64,000 bases of DNA. It comes from a bacterium. GTDB lineage: Bacteria > Bacillota > Clostridia > Lachnospirales > Lachnospiraceae. The first letter of the stretch is position 1; each line of letters begins with the position of its first letter. The notes beneath the pieces were generated by a model. That model was not told the origin of the DNA and did not search any database. It saw only the letters and a program-made list of their open reading frames with translations. Shown one piece after another: positions 1 to 7,111 of this stretch. Location of the stretch: assembly GCA_028724545.1 (NCBI GenBank), contig JAQYCU010000039.1, positions 1 through 64,000 of the forward strand, written 5' to 3'. Position numbers and translations under genes: made by a program.

Positions 1-68
1 CCATGGTCAAGCGGTTAAGACATCGCCCTTTCACGGCGGTAACACGGGTTCAATTCCCGTTGGAGTCA
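1..68 (+). tRNA. tRNA-Glu (TTC), 5' end truncated by window
   Basis: Cloverleaf with anticodon loop CTTTCAC (anticodon TTC), T-arm ACGGGTTCAATTCCCGT and acceptor 3' strand TGGAGTC plus discriminator A. About four bases of the 5' acceptor strand lie before base 1. No CCA is encoded. It is followed after 12 bp by tRNA-Cys, so the two are probably co-transcribed. Confidence 0.9.
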
Positions 69-80
69 CTTTTTTATTAT

Positions 81-151
81 GGCGACTTAGCCAAGTGGTA
101 AGGCACGGGACTGCAACTCCCTGATCATCGGTTCAAATCCGGTAGTCGCCT
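81..151 (+). tRNA. tRNA-Cys (GCA)
   Basis: The acceptor GGCGACT pairs with AGTCGCC, and the discriminator is T, as usual for tRNA-Cys. The anticodon loop CTGCAAC gives anticodon GCA. The T-arm is GGTTCAAATCC. In many Firmicutes the cysS-mrnC-rlmB genes sit together; here a tRNA-Cys lies just upstream of mrnC and rlmB and no cysS is visible. Confidence 0.93.
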
Positions 152-157
152 TAAGAG

Positions 158-187
158 AACCTTATAGAGTATTCTATAAGGTTTTTT
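158..187 (+). terminator. Rho-independent terminator of the tRNA unit
   Basis: An 11-bp perfect stem AACCTTATAGA / TCTATAAGGTT with a GTAT loop runs directly into a T-run. It closes the tRNA-Glu/tRNA-Cys transcript. Confidence 0.85.
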
Positions 188-271
188 CTGTTTACTGTAA
201 ATTCTAAATTTTATTAAGGAAGAAGATAAGGAAGAAAAAATAGCACTAGAAAAAGGAAAGAAGGCAGCAAA

Positions 272-1207
272 ATGGAAAAAAGTGAAAATATATTTTGGAA
301 GAAACCTTTAATTGTTTGCGTATTTGCGATTATCTGTTGCTGTTTGTGGGGAAGTGCTTTTCCGTGCATTAAATTAGGATATCAGTGGTGGGGAATTTCT
401 TCTAATGATACAGGAGCACAAATTCTATTTGCAGGATGCCGTTTTACTTTGTCTGGAATTTTTACGATTCTGATAGGAAGCAGGTTACAGAAAAAGTTTT
501 TAAGACCGAAAAAAGAAAATATAATACAAATTCTTGTGCTGGCGTGCTTTCAGACCGCTGTACAGTATTTCTTTTTTTATACCGGATTAGCCAATACAAC
601 GGGGGTGAAGGCCTCTATTATTACTTCAGCCAATGTATTTCTGGCAATCATCCTTGCCAGTATTTTTATGCGACAGGAAAAAATAAATGGAAAGATTGTA
701 ACAGGCTGTATTTTGGGATTTCTGGGTGTCGTATTGGTAAATATGAGAGCCGGAACAACCGATTTGCAGATAAATGTGCGAGGAGATGGAGCTATTTTTT
801 TATCGGCGTTATCATCAGCGATTTCCTCTGTATTTATAAAAAAGTTTTCGCAGAAAACAAATCCCGTGATGTTAAGTGGTTACCAGTTTTTCTGCGGTGG
901 ACTGGTATTGATTATGTGTGGTTTTCTGGCCGGTGGAAATTTACAGGCTGTTTCTGTTAGGGGAATCGGAATTTTACTTTATTTAGCATTCCTTTCAGCT
1001 GTTGCTTATACGTTATGGGGCATTTTGTTAAAATACAATCCGGTATCCAAAGTGTCGGTATTCGGATTCGCAAATCCAGTGGCCGGTGTGGCGTTATCGA
1101 CAATTATTCTGCATGAAAAACAAGAAGGTGGAATTATCGTTTTTGTGGCACTTTTGCTTGTTTCTGCCGGTATTTATCTGGTAAACTACTGTCCACAGGA
1201 AAAATGA
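272..1207 (+). CDS. EamA/DMT-superfamily transporter
   Basis: A 311-residue integral membrane protein with about ten hydrophobic helices arranged as two EamA repeats. The first repeat carries the typical CLWGSAFPCIKLGY opening of drug/metabolite transporters, and the second starts near GDGAIFLSALSSAISSVFIKK. Family members move amino acids, purines or other small metabolites across the cytoplasmic membrane, usually outward; the substrate cannot be told here. Length fits the family. The ATG is preceded by a GGAAAG-type site. No partner gene is visible; it stands alone between tRNAs and mrnC. Confidence 0.85.
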   Translation: MEKSENIFWKKPLIVCVFAIICCCLWGSAFPCIKLGYQWWGISSNDTGAQILFAGCRFTLSGIFTILIGSRLQKKFLRPKKENIIQILVLACFQTAVQYFFFYTGLANTTGVKASIITSANVFLAIILASIFMRQEKINGKIVTGCILGFLGVVLVNMRAGTTDLQINVRGDGAIFLSALSSAISSVFIKKFSQKTNPVMLSGYQFFCGGLVLIMCGFLAGGNLQAVSVRGIGILLYLAFLSAVAYTLWGILLKYNPVSKVSVFGFANPVAGVALSTIILHEKQEGGIIVFVALLLVSAGIYLVNYCPQEK

Positions 1208-1428
1208 CAGGCGAAAAAGAATAACAGACAAGGTGAGGGCAAAAAGAATTACAGAAGAGATAGGAAAAAAATCCTAGATGAAATGAGAGAAAAATAATAA
1301 ACAAGGCGAGCAAAAAAATCATAGACGAACTGAGAGAAAAATCACAGATGGGCTTAAAAAATAGCAGACAAGATAGGAGAAAACGAATGGATGAAAAAAT
1401 AGAAAATCAAATTATTGAAGGAGAAAAA

Positions 1429-1878
1429 ATGGAAAATAATATGGATTTTTTTGGACAGATTGAAGAACATTTCGGAAAATCAAGAAGGAGTCCTGAACAA
1501 TATTCAGCATTGGGCTTAGCCTATATTGGTGATGCCGTGTATGATATTATCATACGGACAATTATAGTTGATTTGGGAAATAAAAAAGTCAGTCAGTTTC
1601 ATCGTATGACCAGCAGTATTGTTAAGGCAGAGTCACAGGCCAAATTAATGAAAACCATTATGGAAGATTTGACAGAGGAAGAAGAAACGATTTTTCGTCA
1701 CGGACGGAATGCAAAATCTCCAACGTCTGCAAAGAATGCGTCTATTGTAGATTACCGGGTTGCTACAGGATTTGAAGCACTGGTTGGTTACTTATATTTG
1801 CAGCATAAAACAGAGCGTGCTTTGGAATTAATTGAAAAAGGTTTAAAAAAAACAAAGCAATTACCGGAATCAGATTAG
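1429..1878 (+). CDS. mrnC: Mini-ribonuclease III
   Basis: A dimeric RNase III catalytic domain without a dsRNA-binding domain; in Bacillus MrnC matures 23S rRNA. The signature LAYIGDAVYDIIIR contains the catalytic acidic residue, and the C-terminal part has VDYRVATGFEALVGYLYL with the second conserved acidic residue. I start it at the ATG preceded by GAAGGAG at 6-nt spacing, giving 149 residues, close to family length. The track's start 27 codons earlier adds a polar tail, and the ATG at 1387 with TAGGAG is a possible alternative. It is next to rlmB, as in other Firmicutes. Confidence 0.9.
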   Translation: MENNMDFFGQIEEHFGKSRRSPEQYSALGLAYIGDAVYDIIIRTIIVDLGNKKVSQFHRMTSSIVKAESQAKLMKTIMEDLTEEEETIFRHGRNAKSPTSAKNASIVDYRVATGFEALVGYLYLQHKTERALELIEKGLKKTKQLPESD

Positions 1879-2055
1879 CAGCGAAAATGCCGGTGGAAAT
1901 CAATTTGTGCATTTTAGAAAATCGTGTTATTATCGATGATAGAGTATAGAATGGCAGATTGCCAGATAGTTTGAAATTGAATTACAGGGTAGCAGATGGG
2001 AAAGTGTTGCTGGTAGATTCATAGCAGTGTAGTGAGGATAGAGAGGATAGAAAAA

Positions 2056-2805
2056 ATGAGATACGAAGAGTTAACAATAGAAGGAAGAAATGCCGTAATA
2101 GAGGCATTTCGGGCAGGAAAAACAATTGACAAACTTTTTTTACTGGATGGATGTCAGGACGGACCAATCCGAACCATTCTGCGTGAGGCAAAAAAAACGG
2201 ATACCATTATTAATTTTGTGCAGAAAGAGCGTTTGGACCAGATGTCAGAAACGGGAAAACATCAGGGTGTGATTGCTTTTTCGGCAGCATATCATTATGG
2301 TACGGTAGAAGAAATGTTGCAGAAGGCAGAAGAAAAAGGGGAACCACCTTTTTTGATTCTTTTAGATAATATTGAGGACCCACATAATTTAGGCTCAATT
2401 TTGCGTACGGCAAATCAGGTTGGTGCACATGGTGTCATTATACCAAAGAGAAGAGCTGTCGGTCTGACGGCTACGGTTGCTAAGGCTTCAGCGGGCGCAA
2501 TTAATTATACACCTGTTGCAAAGGTTACTAATCTTGTAAAAACGATTGAGGAACTGAAAAAGCAGGGAATGTGGTTCGTTTGTGGTGATATGGATGGAGA
2601 ATCTATGTACCAGTTAGACCTTACCGGACCAATGGGGGTTGTGATTGGCAATGAGGGGGATGGCGTCAGCCGTCTGGTCAAAGAAAAATGCGATTTTGTT
2701 GCCAGCATACCAATGTTTGGCGATATTGATTCCTTAAATGCTTCAGTGGCAATGGGAGTATTGTCATATGAAATTGTACGACAGAGGATACAAAAAAATA
2801 AGTAA
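2056..2805 (+). CDS. rlmB: 23S rRNA (guanosine-2'-O)-methyltransferase RlmB (TrmH family)
   Basis: A SpoU/TrmH methyltransferase of about 249 residues. The N-terminal substrate-binding domain starts YEELTIEGRNAVIEAF, and the C-terminal trefoil-knot SAM domain shows motif 1 LLDNIEDPHNLGSILRTA, motif 2 VVIGNEGDGVSRLV and motif 3 IPMFGDIDSLNASVAMGVL. It methylates G2251-type sites in the peptidyl transferase region of 23S rRNA in family members. The ATG follows GAGAGG; the track's GTG at 2032 has no ribosome binding site. It sits between mrnC and the sigma factor gene, the conserved Firmicutes order. Confidence 0.93.
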   Translation: MRYEELTIEGRNAVIEAFRAGKTIDKLFLLDGCQDGPIRTILREAKKTDTIINFVQKERLDQMSETGKHQGVIAFSAAYHYGTVEEMLQKAEEKGEPPFLILLDNIEDPHNLGSILRTANQVGAHGVIIPKRRAVGLTATVAKASAGAINYTPVAKVTNLVKTIEELKKQGMWFVCGDMDGESMYQLDLTGPMGVVIGNEGDGVSRLVKEKCDFVASIPMFGDIDSLNASVAMGVLSYEIVRQRIQKNK

Positions 2806-2954
2806 AGAGTAAAAGAAAGCAAAAGGAAGTAAAACAAAACCAAAGTAAGACAACATCAAAACAGAAGAACATCAAAACAGCAGAACAGAAGAACAGCAGA
2901 AAAAAAGACACAGGATGGCAAAAGAAATAAGAGAAGAAAATGCGAGGAATTAAG
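2806..2954 (+). repeat. Purine-rich spacer with nested tandem repeats
   Basis: Almost free of T on the + strand. It contains AACATCAAAACAGAAG followed directly by AACATCAAAACAGCAG (2852-2883), then AACAGAAG and AACAGCAG (2884-2899). It separates rlmB from the sigma factor gene and encodes nothing recognisable. Confidence 0.75.
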
Positions 2955-3578
2955 ATGGGGATGGATTTCCAAACGATGGATGTGCTACAAATTATTGAAT
3001 TGGCACAGAGTGGAAATGGTGATGCAATTGCATATTTAATGGAAGAATATAAAAGTATGGTAAGAGCTCTGTCACGTCCGTTGTTTCTGATTGACGGGGA
3101 CCAGGATGATTTAATACAGGAAGGTATGATAGGTCTGTTTAAAGCTATTCAGACATATGATGCAAAAAAAGGTACGTCGTTTGACACATTTGCTAATTTA
3201 TGTATTTCCGGTCAGTTATATTCAGCTATTAAGATTTCTAATCGTAAGAAAAATATGCCACTAAATTCCTATATTTCGATATATTCTGATGGAGAAGATG
3301 AGGAAACAGGAGTACCGGAAAATTTATATGAATTTGATTCTGCTTTTGCAACAAGGCAGCAAAATCCGGAAGAAATTGTAATTAGTCAGGAAAATGCAAA
3401 AAATATAAAGAAGAAACTGATTAGCCGTCTGAGCAAGATGGAAATACAGGTGCTGGATTTGTTTTTGAAAGGACTTACCTATCAGGAAATAGCGCAGCAG
3501 TTAGGAAAATCGCCAAAGACGATAGATAATGCCTTGCAGCGAATCAAGAGCAAATTAAAGAAAATCAGAAAATGCTGA
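2955..3578 (+). CDS. RNA polymerase sigma-70 family factor, SigH-like
   Basis: A sigma factor of about 207 residues. Region 2 is clear (DDLIQEGMIGLFKAIQTYDAKKGTSFDTFA, where the core-binding and -10 recognition helices lie), and region 4 is near the C-terminus (LTYQEIAQQLGKSPKTIDNALQRIKSKLK). Size, lack of region 1.1 and position after rlmB match the SigH/stationary-phase sigma gene of Firmicutes. GAGGA lies 6 nt before the chosen ATG; the track's start at 2940 has no such site. The encoded regulon cannot be inferred here. The upstream spacer is a purine-rich tandem repeat. Confidence 0.85.
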   Translation: MGMDFQTMDVLQIIELAQSGNGDAIAYLMEEYKSMVRALSRPLFLIDGDQDDLIQEGMIGLFKAIQTYDAKKGTSFDTFANLCISGQLYSAIKISNRKKNMPLNSYISIYSDGEDEETGVPENLYEFDSAFATRQQNPEEIVISQENAKNIKKKLISRLSKMEIQVLDLFLKGLTYQEIAQQLGKSPKTIDNALQRIKSKLKKIRKC

Positions 3579-3656
3579 GGGAATAAGCCGGATGAGCAAA
3601 AACAAGCCAGAATAAGAGGGGGAAGGAAAAATAAACAGGACGAGGCGAAAAAGCAC

Positions 3657-3685
3657 TTGAAATATTTTGCATACTGAGGTATAAT
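3657..3685 (+). promoter_or_regulatory. Sigma-A promoter of tRNA-Thr
   Basis: TTGAAA, a 17-bp spacer and a perfect TATAAT, placed 13 bp upstream of the tRNA-Thr 5' end. This is a near-consensus housekeeping promoter. Confidence 0.85.
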
Positions 3686-3698
3686 ATCGTTTGTGATT

Positions 3699-3771
3699 GC
3701 TGCTATGGCTCAGGAGGTAGAGCGTCGCCTTGGTAAGGCGGAGGCCACGGGTTCAAATCCCGTTAGCAGCT
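3699..3771 (+). tRNA. tRNA-Thr (GGT)
   Basis: The acceptor GCTGCTA pairs with TAGCAGC, with discriminator T. The anticodon loop TTGGTAA gives anticodon GGT. D-arm GGCTCAGGAGGTAGAGC and T-arm CGGGTTCAAATCCCG are standard. No CCA is encoded. Confidence 0.93.
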
Positions 3772-3773
3772 TA

Positions 3774-3812
3774 AAAAGCGAGGAGTCATTTTAACAGGCT
3801 CTTCGCTTTTCC
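3774..3812 (+). terminator. Rho-independent terminator after tRNA-Thr
   Basis: Stem AAAGCGAGGAG / CTCTTCGCTTT with one G-T pair and a 13-nt loop, followed by TTTTCCTT. It directly follows the tRNA. Confidence 0.8.
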
Positions 3813-3820
3813 TTATTTAT

Positions 3821-3965
3821 AGAAAATTATTTGCATTTTGCGAGTAAAGATACTTATTTGTATTTTTGTAAGTAATGATATTTATTTACATTTATTTGCA
3901 GCTAACAGAAAATTATTTGCATTTTAGCAGGTAAATGAGGAAATTGTGAAACGGGGAAACGTTTC
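3821..3965 (+). promoter_or_regulatory. Iterated TTATTTRYA motifs upstream of amino acid importer
   Basis: Five copies of TTATTTGCA or close variants start at 3827, 3854, 3882, 3892 and 3913, all in the same orientation. The first and last lie in a 19-bp perfect repeat AGAAAATTATTTGCATTTT (3821-3839 and 3907-3925). TTTATAGAAAATT also resembles half or more of a CodY box (AATTTTCWGAAAATT). A 10-bp palindrome GAAACGTTTC (3956-3965) lies just before the start codon. The bound regulator is unknown; control by amino acid status is an inference. Confidence 0.5.
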
Positions 3966-3980
3966 GGATTGGAGATGTAT

Positions 3981-5579
3981 ATGAAAATAAGAAAAAGTAG
4001 TATTTGTTTTACTTTATTGTTGGGAGTGTTCCTTCTGGCAGGAAGTCTGTTTTACCATCTGGAAGCATCGGCAGCCAATCAGGAAGACGGTACTGTATTT
4101 ACTGTAGGGTTTGATGCCAGTTTTCCACCATATGGATACAAAGATGGAGAAGGGGAATACGCCGGCTTCGATTTGGATTTGGCGCAGGAAGTTTGCAACA
4201 GAAGAGGTTGGACTCTGAAAAAGCAGCCGATTGACTGGGATTCTAAAGATATGGAATTAAATTCCGATATGATAGACTGCATCTGGAATGGTTTTACCAT
4301 AAACGGCAGGGAAGACAAATATACATGGATTGGACCATATGTAGATAATTCCCAGGTCGTTCTGGTCAGTCAGAATAGTGGTATAGAGAAACTGAACGAT
4401 TTAGAGGGGAAAATTGTTGTAGTGCAGGCCGATTCCTCAGCACAGGCAGCATTGACAGGGGAAGATGCAACACAGGAGAATCAGGCATTAGCCGGTTCTT
4501 TTGGAGAACTGCAGATTGTTGGTGATTATAACAGTGCGATTATGAATCTGGAGGCAGGAGCCGTAGATGCCATTTGTCTGGATGTTGGCGTGGCAAAATA
4601 CCAGCAGAAAAATCATGACAAACTTGTGATTCTGGAGGAAACTCTTTCGACGGAAGGATACGGAATCGGTTTCAAAAAAGGAAATACAAAACTCCGGGAC
4701 CAGGTACAGGAAACTTTGTTTGAAATGCTTGATGATGGAACATTTCAGAAGATAGCAGAAAAATATGAAGATTACAATTTGCCGGAATGTATTTGTCTGT
4801 CAAAGGATACACCGGGCGTTGAGGAAACCTTAGCAGCAAGTGACGGCGAGAAGAAAGAAGCCGCACAGGAAAAAACTTCTTCCGGTATGGTCTTTTTGGA
4901 AAAAGTAAAAACAGGTTTTGCAAATTTTGGAGATATTATCAAACAACTGCTTTTTGGTTTTGGGGCAACATTATCCATTTTTGTTCTGACATTACTGTTC
5001 TCCTTACCTCTTGGACTGTTGATTACATTTGGAAGAATGTCTAAAAATATTATTTTAAGAGGCATTACTAAATTCTACATATCTGTTATGCGTGGAACTC
5101 CGTTAATGCTGCAGCTTCTGGTAGTATTCTTTGGACCATATTATCTGTTTGGCGTAAAATTGTCATCATTTGGACCATATTACCGGTATATTGCTGTTAT
5201 TATAGGATTTTCACTTAATTATGCTTCGTATTTTGCAGAAATTTACCGTGGTGGAATTGAAAGTATTCCGGATGGACAGAGAGAGGCAGCAGCCCTTTTG
5301 GGATACAACAGAGTGCAGACGTTTTGCAAGATTATTTTCCCACAGATGATTAAAAAAGTTATGCCGTCTGTTACAAATGAAATTATCACATTAGTAAAAG
5401 ATACTTCATTGGCATTTGTGCTGGCATATACAGAGATGTTTACACTTGCAAAACAGATTGCAGCGTCTATGACAAATATTATGCCGTTATTTGTGGCAGG
5501 CATCTTTTACTACATATTTAATTATCTGGTTGCTTATATTATGGAAAAAATTGAGCAGAAACTGGGTTATTATAAGTAG
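3981..5579 (+). CDS. Polar amino acid ABC importer, fused substrate-binding protein and permease
   Basis: One polypeptide with three parts. A signal peptide covers about residues 1-31 (ICFTLLLGVFLLAGSLFY). A type 3 periplasmic-binding domain (about 40-270) has FDASFPPYGYKDGEGEYAGFDLDLA and ends KIAEKYEDYNL. A C-terminal HisM/GlnP-type permease has about five helices and the EAA loop YRGGIESIPDGQREAAALLG, which contacts the ATPase. It imports a polar amino acid or related compound; the ligand is not evident. I chose the third in-frame start (ATG at 3981) because TTGGAG lies 6 nt upstream; the track began at a TTG. The ATPase gene follows after 88 bp. Confidence 0.92.
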   Translation: MKIRKSSICFTLLLGVFLLAGSLFYHLEASAANQEDGTVFTVGFDASFPPYGYKDGEGEYAGFDLDLAQEVCNRRGWTLKKQPIDWDSKDMELNSDMIDCIWNGFTINGREDKYTWIGPYVDNSQVVLVSQNSGIEKLNDLEGKIVVVQADSSAQAALTGEDATQENQALAGSFGELQIVGDYNSAIMNLEAGAVDAICLDVGVAKYQQKNHDKLVILEETLSTEGYGIGFKKGNTKLRDQVQETLFEMLDDGTFQKIAEKYEDYNLPECICLSKDTPGVEETLAASDGEKKEAAQEKTSSGMVFLEKVKTGFANFGDIIKQLLFGFGATLSIFVLTLLFSLPLGLLITFGRMSKNIILRGITKFYISVMRGTPLMLQLLVVFFGPYYLFGVKLSSFGPYYRYIAVIIGFSLNYASYFAEIYRGGIESIPDGQREAAALLGYNRVQTFCKIIFPQMIKKVMPSVTNEIITLVKDTSLAFVLAYTEMFTLAKQIAASMTNIMPLFVAGIFYYIFNYLVAYIMEKIEQKLGYYK

Positions 5580-5667
5580 TGAAAAATATGTCGAATGCAA
5601 AGCAGAAATTGTGCAATGACAACCTATAGAAATATGTCCCAAAAACGGGACAGCAGGAGGTGGCAAA

Positions 5668-6393
5668 ATGAAAAATGTACCAGTATTGGAAATGGAACAT
5701 GTGAGTAAGAACTTTGGTGAATTAGAGGTATTAAAAGATATATCTGTTAAGGTGGAGGAAGGAGAAGTTGTATCGATTCTCGGACCTTCCGGCTCAGGCA
5801 AGTCAACGTTGCTTCGCTGTGCAACGAATCTGGAAAAGATGACTTCTGGCAAACTTTCCTATATGGGAGAAACCGATGAGAAAGAAATGAAAAAGTATTA
5901 TGGCCTGGTATTTCAGAATTTTAATTTATTTCCACATTTTTCTGTCTGGAAAAATATTGTAGATGCACCAATTTCCGTACAGAAGAGAGAGAAAGAAGAA
6001 GTTTACAGTCAGGCAAAATCATTGATAAAAAAACTTGGACTGGAAGGAAAAGAAGACAGCTATCCATGCCAGTTATCGGGAGGACAGCAGCAACGAGTTG
6101 CAATAGCAAGAGCATTGGCGATGCAGCCTAAGATTCTCTTTTTTGATGAGCCGACATCTGCACTGGACCCGGAACTTACGGCAGAGATTTTGAAAGTTTT
6201 GCGTGAACTGGCAAAAGAGAAGATGACAATGGTAATCGTAACGCACGAAATTGATTTTGCACGTCAGGTTTCGGACAGGGTTATTTTTATGGACGGCGGT
6301 GTTATTGTAGAGGAAGGTGTTCCGGAAGATGTTATCGACCATCCTTCCAATGACAGAACACAGAACTTCTTAAAGAAACTTCAGCGTGAGTAG
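5668..6393 (+). CDS. Amino acid ABC transporter ATP-binding protein (GlnQ/HisP type)
   Basis: A 241-residue ABC ATPase. It shows Walker [13 protein letters not shown]-loop [11 protein letters not shown], signature [16 protein letters not shown], Walker [15 protein letters not shown] and switch histidine VTHE. The FNLFPH stretch is typical of polar amino acid importers. It pairs with the fused receptor-permease upstream; two copies of each half would form the complete importer. AGGAGG sits 7 nt before the ATG. Confidence 0.94.
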   Translation: MKNVPVLEMEHVSKNFGELEVLKDISVKVEEGEVVSILGPSGSGKSTLLRCATNLEKMTSGKLSYMGETDEKEMKKYYGLVFQNFNLFPHFSVWKNIVDAPISVQKREKEEVYSQAKSLIKKLGLEGKEDSYPCQLSGGQQQRVAIARALAMQPKILFFDEPTSALDPELTAEILKVLRELAKEKMTMVIVTHEIDFARQVSDRVIFMDGGVIVEEGVPEDVIDHPSNDRTQNFLKKLQRE

Positions 6394-6416
6394 ATTGGGA
6401 CAGAGGACACAGAAAT

Positions 6417-6686
6417 ATGATAGCGATATATTTTATGGCAGTCAATCTGCTTGGCTTTCTGATAATGGGAATCGATAAGGTGAAGGCAAAAAAGCATGCC
6501 TGGCGAATACCCGAAAAAACGTTATTTTTTGTGGCTTTCCTTGGAGGCAGTCTTGGAAGCTGGGCCGGAATGTATTTTTTTCGGCACAAGACCAGACACT
6601 GGTACTTCGTAGTGGGAATGCCGGCTATTCTGTTTGCGCAGATTATCATTTTATATCTGCTGGGTGACAGAATACCGGGATTATGA
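6417..6686 (+). CDS. DUF1294 family small membrane protein
   Basis: An 89-residue protein with three or four hydrophobic helices and the DUF1294 pattern: MGIDKVKAKKHAWRIPEKTLF, GGSLGSWAGMYFFRHKTRHWYF. Function is unknown in the family. It begins 23 bp after the ABC ATPase and may be carried on the same transcript, but such proteins are also found with unrelated neighbours. Confidence 0.82.
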   Translation: MIAIYFMAVNLLGFLIMGIDKVKAKKHAWRIPEKTLFFVAFLGGSLGSWAGMYFFRHKTRHWYFVVGMPAILFAQIIILYLLGDRIPGL

Positions 6687-6715
6687 TAAGCAGAAAATGT
6701 GCGTAAACAAAGCCT

Positions 6716-6785
6716 GATATCAGGAAAACCAGAAACACTGGAAATAAATAACGACATCAGAAAAACCAGAAACGTTGAAAATAAA
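6716..6785 (+). repeat. Imperfect 33-bp direct repeat, period 37 bp
   Basis: Copy one begins GATATCAGGAAAACCAGAAA (6716) and copy two GACATCAGAAAAACCAGAAA (6753); both end GGAAATAAA or GAAAATAAA. This is a purine-rich tandem duplication between the DUF1294 and DUF1858 genes. Confidence 0.75.
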
Positions 6786-6828
6786 AGCAGACAGTAGGAA
6801 ACAGGGAATACAAAAAAGGAGAATTGTC

Positions 6829-7029
6829 ATGGTCATTACAAAATATTCATTGATAGGTGCAATTTTACAATATTATCCCAGTGCAAAAGAATGTTTCGAG
6901 GAGATGGGGATGCATTGTGTATCCTGTCACTTATCGCCACGCGAAACACTGGAGCAGGCATGCACTACACATCAGTGCGATTTGGACGAACTGATACAAA
7001 AACTGGACAGGCATATTAATGGTGAATAG
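6829..7029 (+). CDS. DUF1858 domain protein (hybrid-cluster-associated redox disulfide)
   Basis: A 66-residue protein with the CVSCHLSPRETLEQAC motif of the DUF1858 family, including the CxxC pair (MHCVSCHLS) and the later Cys. The family is named after its association with hybrid cluster proteins, but no hcp gene is present here. AAAAGGAG precedes the ATG by 7 nt; the track's ORF start 18 codons upstream is in the repeat spacer and has no ribosome binding site. A redox role is an inference from the cysteines. Confidence 0.82.
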   Translation: MVITKYSLIGAILQYYPSAKECFEEMGMHCVSCHLSPRETLEQACTTHQCDLDELIQKLDRHINGE

Positions 7030-7043
7030 TTCCAATTGCAAGT

Positions 7044-7077
7044 AGTACTTTATTCCTGTACTTTTTTTTGGTATAAT
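7044..7077 (+). promoter_or_regulatory. Terminator-like stem followed by extended -10 promoter
   Basis: A short stem AGTAC / GTACT runs into TTTTTTTT, then TTGGTATAAT (extended -10, TATAAT at 7072-7077). Transcription would begin near 7084, right at the track's ATG (7085), which supports the later ATG at 7112 as the real start of the next gene. Confidence 0.55.
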
Positions 7078-7111
7078 TCTTGATATGATTAATTACATTT
7101 GGAGGGAAGTT

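Noticed and set aside
3826-3925. CRISPR-like repeat array before the amino acid importer
   Set aside because: The repeated unit is only about 9-19 bp and irregularly spaced, with no cas genes; operator-like instead.
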